From Myxococcota bacterium (GTDB lineage Bacteria > Myxococcota_A > Polyangia > JAAYKL01), in contig JASJCT010000027.1 of assembly GCA_030065855.1 (NCBI GenBank), positions 1-60,613 of the forward strand: a DNA stretch of 60,613 nt, written 5' to 3'. How positions within the stretch are numbered: position 1 is the stretch's first letter; each line of letters starts with the position of its first letter. The position numbers and the translations under genes were made by a program. The notes under the pieces were generated by a model. It saw only the letters and a list, made by a program, of their open reading frames with translations. It did not search any database and had not been told where the DNA came from. Shown here one piece after another: positions 17,647 through 25,531 of this stretch.

Positions 17647-18939
17647 ATGCGATTCGGATTATCAACACTCGGGCTGGTTGTTGCCGCACTGCTGTGGAGT
17701 GGCTGTGATGTGAAGGTGGGGGATGGCACTATCGACGGGGGCGTGGATATCTCGGCGGGATTTAGTTGGTCCTGGACCGTTACAGATGCAGAGACCAATC
17801 AAACCATCACCTGCGAGGATGCAGGGGCCGACTACACCCATGTTCGCATCACCGATGCAGATGGCGTGGTCCACGAAAATTTCTATTGGCTCTGCTCTGG
17901 CATGGCAGGAGAGACCGACGGCTGGGACATCGCTACTGGCACTGGGACTGTGGTCGCTTCGCTCGTGACCGTAGATAATGTGGTGTTGTCACAAACCGCT
18001 CCGTTTGAGTACGATTTTCAGTCGGGTCAGATGAGCAACGATCTCGGCATCATCGATTTTCCGGTGGAGTTCTGGGATCCAGTAACCGAGGCAGATGCCA
18101 ATATCGCCTGGCAATGGCGCGTGGCAACCGATCCTAACTGGGAGCAATTGATCGCCGATGCCGAACCAGCAGACTTGCCCACCGTGGTCGAAGCGGTGTC
18201 AGATGCGTTCACCGAAGCAGAAGGGGGCATCTCCTGCGCTGATTTTGGCATCGATTACGTCACCCTGTGGGTCTGGAATCCAGAGAATGAGCAGTGGTGG
18301 ACTGATGCCACCGCTACCCAACTGCCCTGCAATGAAATGGACCACGTGGGCGACCCAGAGGAGTGGGGGATTTATTCGGGCTTGTTCATCGACAATTTCC
18401 TGGTGGCGGGCTCCTATCAGTTTTACCTCGGCTTCTATGGCACTGAGCTAGTAGGCGAGACCGAGACAGCTGATGTGCTGCTCTACTGGGATACGGCTGG
18501 CATGGTTGACAGCGATAAACCCGGCGATCTGTCCGCGACCGAGGACAACTTCATTGGATGGACCATTCTGGAGCAAGAGGAAACCGAACAGCTCGGTGTA
18601 TTGAAGGTCGATCTCTTGTGGGGCAGTACCACAGCAGCAGATACCTTTGGCACGTGTGCTGAGAGCGGGGTCCAGGAGATGGGATTTGTCCTGAGCAGTG
18701 GCGATTGGGTCGCGGCCGAAGTCGAGCTGGGCGACGGGCTCGAGTGTCTCAACCAGATTCAATTCGAGGAGGTGCCTGTGCTGGATCCGCCCTACGAGCT
18801 GCTCGTCTCAGGCCTGTCCGCTGAAAATGAGATTCTCTGGTACCATATTTGTACCGGCTTAACGCCTACCCCTGGCGTTACCCTCGAAGAGGCAGCCGCC
18901 TACACCTGCCAAATCCCCAGCCAAGCCAGCACCGAATAG
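17647..18939 (+). CDS. Secreted lipoprotein of unknown function
   Basis: A 430-residue protein whose start at 17647 follows GGAGG. The signal MRFGLSTLGLVVAALLWSGC ends in a lipobox with Cys20. The mature part is very acidic and rich in Trp, Gly and Asp. It has two halves with similar phrases: FSWSWTVTDAETNQTITCEDAGADYTHVRI and IAWQWRVATD...GGISCADFGIDYVTLWV, and a third weaker one near DTFGTCAESGVQEMGFVL. These look like three beta-sandwich repeats, each with a conserved Cys that could form disulfides. No known domain is recognised. It is probably exposed on the outer membrane. It diverges from tadA. Confidence 0.7.
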   Translation: MRFGLSTLGLVVAALLWSGCDVKVGDGTIDGGVDISAGFSWSWTVTDAETNQTITCEDAGADYTHVRITDADGVVHENFYWLCSGMAGETDGWDIATGTGTVVASLVTVDNVVLSQTAPFEYDFQSGQMSNDLGIIDFPVEFWDPVTEADANIAWQWRVATDPNWEQLIADAEPADLPTVVEAVSDAFTEAEGGISCADFGIDYVTLWVWNPENEQWWTDATATQLPCNEMDHVGDPEEWGIYSGLFIDNFLVAGSYQFYLGFYGTELVGETETADVLLYWDTAGMVDSDKPGDLSATEDNFIGWTILEQEETEQLGVLKVDLLWGSTTAADTFGTCAESGVQEMGFVLSSGDWVAAEVELGDGLECLNQIQFEEVPVLDPPYELLVSGLSAENEILWYHICTGLTPTPGVTLEEAAAYTCQIPSQASTE

Positions 18940-18973
18940 TCACCCTGTTCCGCAGAAGTGCAACCATGGCATT

Positions 18974-19013
18974 AATTGGCAATTGTTGACATCGCCATAG
19001 GTTTAACTATACT
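18974..19013 (+). promoter_or_regulatory. Promoter and likely operator of parDE
   Basis: A strong sigma-70 type promoter: TTGACA at 18986-18991, 16-base spacer, TATACT at 19008-19013. Just upstream lies the near-palindrome AATTG-G-CAATT (18974-18984), a possible binding site for the ParD-type antitoxin. The antitoxin start is 35 bases downstream of the -10. Confidence 0.7.
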
Positions 19014-19047
19014 GTAATTTGGGCCTGTCGTATCAAAGGAAAGTGCC

Positions 19048-19326
19048 ATGACAGTGAACATCAGCCTAACCCCACAACAGGAAGCAAAAGTTCGGGCACG
19101 CGTCGCATCCGGGGACTATGCCTCTGTCAGCGAAGTCATGAGAGCCGCACTGCGTCTTCTTGACCAACAGGAGAAGCTGAAAGAACTTCAGCTTCAGGAG
19201 CTTCGTGAAGAAGTGATGATAGGCGTGAGGCAAGCTGAGCAGGGAGAAGTTGAGGACTTTGACGAGGCTGCTATCGAAGATATCAAAAAACGCGGGCGTA
19301 AGCGTTTAGAGGCTCAGAACAAGTAA
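19048..19326 (+). CDS. parD: ParD-family antitoxin
   Basis: A 92-residue protein. The first 45 residues form a ribbon-helix-helix DNA-binding domain (TVNISLTPQQEAKVRARVASGDYASVSEVMRAALRLL), followed by a charged helix that should wrap the toxin. It neutralises the ParE toxin and represses its own promoter. The gene is preceded by AAAGGAAAG and ends nine bases before parE. Family membership is clear; the extended acidic/basic tail is typical. Confidence 0.9.
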   Translation: MTVNISLTPQQEAKVRARVASGDYASVSEVMRAALRLLDQQEKLKELQLQELREEVMIGVRQAEQGEVEDFDEAAIEDIKKRGRKRLEAQNK

Positions 19327-19335
19327 ACGCATCAA

Positions 19336-19641
19336 ATGGATGTAAAATATACCAAACAGTCTAAGCGGGATTTGGACGACATTTGGGACTACATCGCTCA
19401 GGACAATCCCATCGCAGCTGACGCGTTTATCGATCTTCTTTATGAGAAGTGCTACTTGCTCGTTGAGAGACCGGAAATTGGCAAAAAACGTCCTGAAGTC
19501 AGATCGGATATTCGCAGCTTTTCTGTTGGCAACTACTTGATTTTTTATCACCTTCAAAATGGAGCGGTTATCATTGACCGCTTTCTCAGCGGCTACCGCG
19601 ATCTGCCGTCCCTGTTCGCCGAACAGGGGCGTAAATATTAA
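19336..19641 (+). CDS. parE: ParE/RelE-family toxin
   Basis: A 101-residue protein with the ParE fold: VKYTKQSKRDLDDIWDYIAQDNP at the N-terminus, a central RPEIGKKRPEVRSDIRSFSVGNYLIFYH and IIDRFLSGYRDL at the C-terminus. ParE toxins inhibit DNA gyrase; some relatives act elsewhere, and the target here is not proven. It lies directly behind parD in one operon. The last codons contain the perfect hairpin CCCTGTTC-GCC-GAACAGGG (19610-19628), which might help end transcription, although no T-run follows. Confidence 0.88.
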   Translation: MDVKYTKQSKRDLDDIWDYIAQDNPIAADAFIDLLYEKCYLLVERPEIGKKRPEVRSDIRSFSVGNYLIFYHLQNGAVIIDRFLSGYRDLPSLFAEQGRKY

Positions 19642-19775
19642 CAAAATCAAATAGTTATATCTTTTCAACCAATTGCTGTACCCTCGGAAGTGGTGACAAT
19701 CGCACTTATGATGTGCGCCGAGGCCCGTAAGGACTATCCTTTTATATAGAGATCGATACGCGCAAGGGGGGCCTG

Positions 19776-22610
19776 GTGGGCAGCGAGAAGAAATGCCCCA
19801 AATGTAAGCTGGTCTTGCCGGCTGAGATGAGGTTCTGCGGCGCTTGCGGCACCCATCTCAACGCAACCGCAAGTACCCTCATGGATAAAGATCCCCTGAT
19901 CGGAACACTGGTTGGCAACCGGTTTATCATTTTGGAAAAAATCGGTCAGGGAGGCATGGGGGTGGTATACAGGGCAGAGCAGACCGCCATCTGGCGTCCG
20001 GTGGCGCTCAAGGTACTGCGCCCGAAGTTCAGCCGGGATAAGAAGCTGCTCGAACGCTTTCGCAACGAAGCCTCCACAGCGAGCCGTCTCAGCCATCCGA
20101 ACACGATAACAATCTATGATTTTGGCGTGTTGGAAGACAAAGGGCTCTACATTGCGATGGAGTTTATCGAAGGGACAAGTCTCGACGACGAAATCGACCA
20201 GCACGGCGCGCTCGATTGGCAACGAACGGCGCGCATTGCCATACAAATCTGCGGTTCCTTAGAAGAGGCCCACGCGCACAATATCATCCACAGGGACCTG
20301 AAACCGGAAAACATCATGCTCACCCATCGCCCTGGTGCATCAGACGTGGTGAAGGTCCTCGACTTCGGCATTGCCAAAATTATGGCTGAGGAAGGGGCTG
20401 AACATCGACCCGCACTCACGGCCCGGGACGAAATATTCGGGACGCCCGAGTACATGGCGCCCGAGCAGATCCGAGGTGAAACCCTGGATCGGCGCACAGA
20501 CGTATACGCCCTGGGCGTGATTTTATATCGCATGGTGACCGGATCCTTGCCGTTTAGCGGAGATGCGCCCATGGCTGTCCTCGCCAAACACCTGATGGAG
20601 TCGCCCCTACCCATCGAATCCCACGCAGCTGGGGCTGAGATTCCGTTGGAAATCAGATCCCTTATTATGGCGTCGATTGAGAAGAAACCCGAAGATCGAC
20701 CCGATAGCATGGCTATCATCTCGGAAAAAATAAAAAAATCCACTATCTCCATCGTGCGCAAAAGCGGCAGACCAAAGGCCGACGCGCCTGCAGCGCCAGC
20801 ACCGACGGCAAAGCCCGAGCGCGAAGATCTTCACGAAAAAGATAAAACATTAACTCAGTCGACCGAACCCGAGGTAACCGCTGTTGAGACCGCACTTGCT
20901 GGAACGGTGGCGATCCCTGTCCCAGCCAAAAAGGAGGAAAAAAAAGCAAGGCCAGTGGATGAGCGAGCACATGATCCGGATCAGCCCATTCCCGATGCAG
21001 ACGAGGAAGTGTCTGTGGGGAAGGAGGCTGAGGAAAAAGGGCTTTCCAGAAAAGAAGCCACCATCCAGGCGATGATCGAAAAAATGAAAAAGAGCCGGGA
21101 CTTTCCAGCCACATCCCATACCATCACAGAGCTCAACAGCAAGGCCTCGCGCCAGGATACATCGGCGCGCCAACTGGCCAACGTAATCTTGAGAGACTAC
21201 GGCCTGACCAACAAGCTGCTCAAGCTGGTAAATTCGCCCTACTACGGCCAGTACCGCGGTCGGGTAATGACCATCTCCCGAGCTGTGGTCATCCTTGGAT
21301 TTGAACAGGTGCGGCAGACTGCCCTTGGCCTGCTGCTGGTGGAGCATTTGGCTGGAAAAAACAAAGGCCAGGCACGGGCACTCCAGGATACTGCCTTGAG
21401 CTCCCTCATGAGTGGCCTCATCGCCAAAAACATGGCCAAGAAAACCGGTATCGTTGACGAGGAAGAAGCCCTGGTCTGCGCCATGTTTCACAAGCTCGGC
21501 AAATACCTCGCCATTTACTATTTTCCAAAGGAAGCCCGTCGCATTCAGCGACTGGTCAAGGATAAGGGAGAGAGCGAGGACAACGCAGCTACCCGCGTGC
21601 TCGGTATCTCCTACACTGCCCTTGGACAGGCCATTGCCGAGAGGTGGGAGTTTCCGGATCAGATTCGCAATGCCATGAGACCCCTCTTGGGTGGCAAGGT
21701 TGCCAAGGCCAAAAATCCCCAGGACAAGCTGAGGCACTTGGCCGGCTTTGCCGACGAGCTGACCCACATCGCCGGCACCACAAAACCGGCACGGCGTAAG
21801 GTACTATTGCAACAGCTCGCCCATCGGTTTGAGGATAACTTTCACCTCAAAGACGGCAAAATAGACGACTTGGTCAAGGACGCCACCAAGGAGGTGCGAA
21901 GCTACACCAAGGTCTTGAGCCTCAGCATGGAGACCAGTCCGTTTGTTCGACGTGTGCTTCGATGGTCTGGCTTATCAGACATTCCACCACCCCCAGGAGG
22001 AAAGCTCAAACCGATCTCCGAGATCCCAGAGTGGGAGAGCATGGAGCCGCCGCCGCCTGTAGAAGAGAAGGCCCGGCCGATCGAGCTGGATGATCGGAAA
22101 CAGATTCTTATTAACGGAACCGAAGAGGTGGCCATGGCCATGGCCGGCACCTATGATCTCAACAGTCTGATCATGATGGTTACCGAGACCATGTACCGGG
22201 GACTCGGTCTATCTCGGGTAATTTTTTGCCTCCACGACGTTAAATCTGGGATCTTAATGGCCCGGTCCGGCTTTGGTGACCAGGTGGATGACATGATACC
22301 AAAGTTTCGCTTTCGACCCAGGCGGGGCCGGGATTTTTTCAACCACGCGGTCATAAAGGGTGTGGATGTCATCGTCAGCGACACATCGGATCCCAGACAC
22401 ACGAACCGGCTGCCGTCCTGGTATCGCCGCATCGCGAATCCACCTATTTTATTGCTGTACCCGGTGATGATCCGCAATTTCCCAGCCGGTCTGTTCTACG
22501 GAGACATGCTCGACCCCAAGCAGACCCTCAACCGCGGGCTCCTCGTTCACATGGACAAGCTGCGAAACAAGACCACGCGAGCGCTAAAGGAAAAGCGCAT
22601 CACCGGCTGA
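19776..22610 (+). CDS. Ser/Thr protein kinase with zinc ribbon, HDOD and GAF-like domains
   Basis: A 944-residue cytosolic protein starting with GTG after AAGGGGG. Domains in order: zinc ribbon CPKC/CGAC (7-24); Hanks-type kinase, about 48-320, with GQGGMGVVY, Lys79, HRDLKPEN (172-179), DFG (197-199) and GTPEYMAPEQ; a charged Pro/Ala/Glu linker of about 100 residues; an HDOD domain (about 430-650, MKKSRDFPATSHTITELN, LLKLVNSPYYG, AVVILGFEQVRQTALGLL); and a GAF-like C-terminus (about 770-935). No transmembrane segment is seen, unlike many bacterial kinases of this type. It probably phosphorylates partner proteins in response to a ligand of the GAF-like part. HDOD domains often couple to c-di-GMP or other signalling. 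The targets are unknown; FHA-TadA is one candidate. Confidence 0.9.
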   Translation: MGSEKKCPKCKLVLPAEMRFCGACGTHLNATASTLMDKDPLIGTLVGNRFIILEKIGQGGMGVVYRAEQTAIWRPVALKVLRPKFSRDKKLLERFRNEASTASRLSHPNTITIYDFGVLEDKGLYIAMEFIEGTSLDDEIDQHGALDWQRTARIAIQICGSLEEAHAHNIIHRDLKPENIMLTHRPGASDVVKVLDFGIAKIMAEEGAEHRPALTARDEIFGTPEYMAPEQIRGETLDRRTDVYALGVILYRMVTGSLPFSGDAPMAVLAKHLMESPLPIESHAAGAEIPLEIRSLIMASIEKKPEDRPDSMAIISEKIKKSTISIVRKSGRPKADAPAAPAPTAKPEREDLHEKDKTLTQSTEPEVTAVETALAGTVAIPVPAKKEEKKARPVDERAHDPDQPIPDADEEVSVGKEAEEKGLSRKEATIQAMIEKMKKSRDFPATSHTITELNSKASRQDTSARQLANVILRDYGLTNKLLKLVNSPYYGQYRGRVMTISRAVVILGFEQVRQTALGLLLVEHLAGKNKGQARALQDTALSSLMSGLIAKNMAKKTGIVDEEEALVCAMFHKLGKYLAIYYFPKEARRIQRLVKDKGESEDNAATRVLGISYTALGQAIAERWEFPDQIRNAMRPLLGGKVAKAKNPQDKLRHLAGFADELTHIAGTTKPARRKVLLQQLAHRFEDNFHLKDGKIDDLVKDATKEVRSYTKVLSLSMETSPFVRRVLRWSGLSDIPPPPGGKLKPISEIPEWESMEPPPPVEEKARPIELDDRKQILINGTEEVAMAMAGTYDLNSLIMMVTETMYRGLGLSRVIFCLHDVKSGILMARSGFGDQVDDMIPKFRFRPRRGRDFFNHAVIKGVDVIVSDTSDPRHTNRLPSWYRRIANPPILLLYPVMIRNFPAGLFYGDMLDPKQTLNRGLLVHMDKLRNKTTRALKEKRITG

Positions 22611-22655
22611 AGGTGCATCGTTGACCAGTGCGGATAGGCGCTCTATGATGCATCC

Positions 22656-22895
22656 ATGGTCGCTCCAACCCACGAGGAAATCGCCCGTGCCGAACAGCTC
22701 GTTCGCATCGGCGATTATCGCGAAGCCCGCAGGATAGCGAAACAGGCAGCTGCGGATCGCGCCGCCCTCACCCCTGAAGACGCTGCTGCGGTGGATCGCA
22801 TTCTGACCGTTACAGGCATTGACCCCTGGGTCGCCGGCGGATTTATCCTTACCCTCGGCATCCTGATTTTTCTCTACGTAAAGTACGTTCTTTGA
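22656..22895 (+). CDS. Small protein with C-terminal membrane anchor
   Basis: A 79-residue protein. The first 50 residues are Ala/Arg/Glu-rich and helical (EEIARAEQLVRIGDYREARRIAKQAA), resembling a TPR-like helical pair. The last 24 residues are a single hydrophobic helix (WVAGGFILTLGILIFLYVKYVL), so it is a tail-anchored type protein. The stop overlaps the TTG start of the helicase gene (TTGA), which implies co-translation. No family is recognised. Confidence 0.65.
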   Translation: MVAPTHEEIARAEQLVRIGDYREARRIAKQAAADRAALTPEDAAAVDRILTVTGIDPWVAGGFILTLGILIFLYVKYVL

Positions 22896-24829
22896 GCCGC
22901 ATTTCAGATATCTTTTCGGATAACGGGCCCATTGCAGGGGCACTTTCCCAATATGAACGTAGATCTGCTCAGGTGGAGATGTCCCTGGCAATCGAGTCGT
23001 GTATCTCATCAGACGGTGTGTTGCTGGCCGAGGCAGGTACCGGAACCGGTAAGACCCTCGCATACCTGGTGCCGGTCATCCTGTCTGGCGCCAAGGCGGT
23101 GATCTCCACAGGCACCAAGACCCTGCAGGAGCAGATTTTTTTTAAAGATCTGCCGTTTGTCTCGGGTGCATTGGGCCTCTCGATAAATGCCGTCTGCCTT
23201 AAAGGACAAGAGAATTATCTGTGCCTTCGACGGTTTCAAGAGTTTCTCGCCTCTCCCAGTGTCCTCGCCTTTCCTCCTGAACAGGTGGCTGAAGTGACGG
23301 ATTGGGCCAGGACAACCAGGACCGGCGATCGCATGGAAATCACCGGGCTCAAAGACGATGACCCCATGTGGCGCGAGATATGTTCGACCCGGGAGACCCG
23401 CCTCGGGGCCAAGTGTCCCAATGTGGATGCGTGCTTTGTCACCCGCGTCCGGCAACAGGCCCAGCGGGCCACCCTCGTGATCGTCAACCATCACCTCTAC
23501 TTTGCCGACCTCGCCACCCGGCAAAAAGGGGGATCGATCCTCCCTGACCACGACATCCTCATCTTTGACGAAGCCCACACTATCGAAGACATCGCCACAG
23601 AGTTCTTCTCCACTGCTGTTTCTTCGGCCCGAGTCGACCGCGCCCTCAACGATGTCAGGTCAAGCGTTCGGAATGCCAAACTGAGCGATGACCCGGCAGT
23701 TGATCGCTGTCCAAAACTGATTGTGTCCGCCAAACAGCTGGCGCGAGAGGTGTTCTCTTTGTTCAGCAGGGCAGAAGGGCGTGTCCGGTTCGTCCCTGAA
23801 GAGATTGGCGGCGCGCCGATCGCTGCCTACCACCGATTGGACGCAGCCCTCGACGCGACCGTGCAGTCGCTCAAGGTGATAGAAGGTCGAAGCCCAGATG
23901 TGGATCGGGTAATGGCGCGCCTCGAGGGGCTCCGCAATGATTTTGACCACGTGATCGCCCAATCAAAAAAGGGCTTTGTGCATTGGGTAGAAAATCGAAA
24001 GCGGTCCGTGGTGCTCGGCGCATCGCCAATCGACATCCGAGAAATCCTGCGCCAAGGTGTTTTTTTTGCAACTCAGTCCGTGGTGCTGACAAGCGCCACC
24101 CTCTCAGTCGGCGGCAATTTTGAGTACTTAAAAAACAGACTCGGTATTGACTTTGACGCAAAGGAGCTATCTGTACCTTCCCCATTTGATTACGAAGCCC
24201 AGGCGCGGGTCTACCTGGCCGATCGCTTGCCCGACCCCAGAGACCCGGCGTTTACCGACGCAGCCGCAGCCGAATCACTGCGGCTCATAGAACTGACAAA
24301 TGGGGGGACGCTCTTCTTGTTTACAGCTATCAATAGCATGAGAAAAATGCATCAACTTCTTAAATCTAAGGTTCCCGGTCCGCTGTTGCTCCAGGGGGAG
24401 GCCCCGAGAAGTACGTTGCTAAAGCAGTTTATCGAGGATCCCGGGTCTGTGCTGTGCGCCACGGCCAGCTTTTGGCAGGGCGTGGATATTCCCGGCGATG
24501 CCTTAAGGTTGGTGATTATCGACAAACTGCCGTTTGCCTCTCCCAAGGATCCCCTTACCCAAGCCCGCATCGTCGACCTACAGGAAAAAGGAGGAAAACC
24601 CTTTATCGAATATCAAGTGCCCCAGGCAGCGCTCTCCCTCAAGCAGGGGGCTGGGCGATTGATACGCACCCGGTTGGACATGGGCATCGTGGCCATATTG
24701 GACAGCCGGCTCAAGACCAAGTCCTACGCGTCTGTTTTCCTGAAGTCCCTGCCCACCTGTCCCATCTTGAACGATGTTGAAGCGCTCGCCTACTGGTGGC
24801 GCAGCACAAAGAATCCAGCCGCAGTCTAG
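22892..24829 (+). CDS. DinG/YoaA-family ATP-dependent DNA helicase
   Basis: A 645-residue superfamily 2 (XPD-like) helicase. Walker A is AGTGTGKT (48-55), the DEAH box is FDEAHTIED (about 225-233), and four cysteines suited to a 4Fe-4S cluster are at 111, 164, 175 and 181 (YLC, IC, KCPNVDAC). The C-terminal half has SATLSVGG, FWQGVDIPGDALRLVIIDKLPF and the conserved QGAGRLIRT. The lack of a DnaQ-like exonuclease domain and the size match YoaA rather than the long Bacillus DinG. It should unwind DNA 5-prime to 3-prime in repair. The start is TTG at 22892, supported by TTGA overlap with the preceding gene and by the family-like start of the protein. Confidence 0.88.
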   Translation: MSRISDIFSDNGPIAGALSQYERRSAQVEMSLAIESCISSDGVLLAEAGTGTGKTLAYLVPVILSGAKAVISTGTKTLQEQIFFKDLPFVSGALGLSINAVCLKGQENYLCLRRFQEFLASPSVLAFPPEQVAEVTDWARTTRTGDRMEITGLKDDDPMWREICSTRETRLGAKCPNVDACFVTRVRQQAQRATLVIVNHHLYFADLATRQKGGSILPDHDILIFDEAHTIEDIATEFFSTAVSSARVDRALNDVRSSVRNAKLSDDPAVDRCPKLIVSAKQLAREVFSLFSRAEGRVRFVPEEIGGAPIAAYHRLDAALDATVQSLKVIEGRSPDVDRVMARLEGLRNDFDHVIAQSKKGFVHWVENRKRSVVLGASPIDIREILRQGVFFATQSVVLTSATLSVGGNFEYLKNRLGIDFDAKELSVPSPFDYEAQARVYLADRLPDPRDPAFTDAAAAESLRLIELTNGGTLFLFTAINSMRKMHQLLKSKVPGPLLLQGEAPRSTLLKQFIEDPGSVLCATASFWQGVDIPGDALRLVIIDKLPFASPKDPLTQARIVDLQEKGGKPFIEYQVPQAALSLKQGAGRLIRTRLDMGIVAILDSRLKTKSYASVFLKSLPTCPILNDVEALAYWWRSTKNPAAV

Positions 24830-24889
24830 GGGTTGCTTTTTCTAAAAAGGATCCCATCCTGGAATAGGGATCTAAAATGGAGGGTTCGG

Positions 24890-25432
24890 ATGCTAAGAGA
24901 TCGCGCGCTTAACTTACTGCGAGCACACAGCCCGTACGGTGTGCCGCTCGAGAACCACTGCCTGCGACTCGGTGCATTTGCCCGAGCAATCAGTGAAAAA
25001 GGCGGTGTTCCGTTCGACGAAGACCTGATGTATGCTGCTTGTTTCCTCCATGATATCGGGCTTTGCGTTAAGGATCCGTCAGAAAAAAACTATCTAAAGC
25101 GCGGGTTGAAATTCGCAAGGTCACATATTTGGAACTGGGATCTTAGTGACGCGCAACGTCGCGTCTTCGAAGACGTCATGTTGTACAGCCACGCGCTCAG
25201 GACAATACCCGGTATCACGCCTGGCGGAGAGCTCGTGCGCTTGGCTGTTCGGGTTGAACACAGCCTGGGGACCTATTCCCATGGCCTAGATAAAGATAGC
25301 ATCCGGCAGGTGTTTGATGCATACCCACGTCGCGGTTTTAATCGCGTGCTTTTAGCATTTGCCAGGACTGCGGTCTTGGAAGACGGCCCAACAGAACTGG
25401 TACGGGTCTTCTTTCCAGAATGCGAAGCTTAA
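24890..25432 (+). CDS. HD-domain protein (putative phosphohydrolase)
   Basis: A 180-residue protein starting at ATG 24890 after GGAGGG; the frame is open from 24833 but that start is TTG without a good site. The HD metal motif is LHDIGLCV; an upstream histidine (ENHCLRL) and MLYSHAL with HSLGTYSHG supply further ligands. The order H...HD...H...D is typical of metal-dependent phosphohydrolases that act on nucleotides or cyclic nucleotides. The substrate is not readable. It follows the helicase gene by 60 bases in the same direction. Confidence 0.7.
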   Translation: MLRDRALNLLRAHSPYGVPLENHCLRLGAFARAISEKGGVPFDEDLMYAACFLHDIGLCVKDPSEKNYLKRGLKFARSHIWNWDLSDAQRRVFEDVMLYSHALRTIPGITPGGELVRLAVRVEHSLGTYSHGLDKDSIRQVFDAYPRRGFNRVLLAFARTAVLEDGPTELVRVFFPECEA

Positions 25433-25531
25433 CCTCAAGCCGACACGTATGAATGACGAGGCCCGCCTTCGCCAGGCCTACGGCGAGGTTATCGAATTTC
25501 AAATTCAACAGAGAAGTGCGGCTTTGCAGCT

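Noticed and set aside
20850..21767. A 305-codon minus-strand frame
   Set aside because: Lies within the kinase/HDOD gene on the opposite strand; no motifs.
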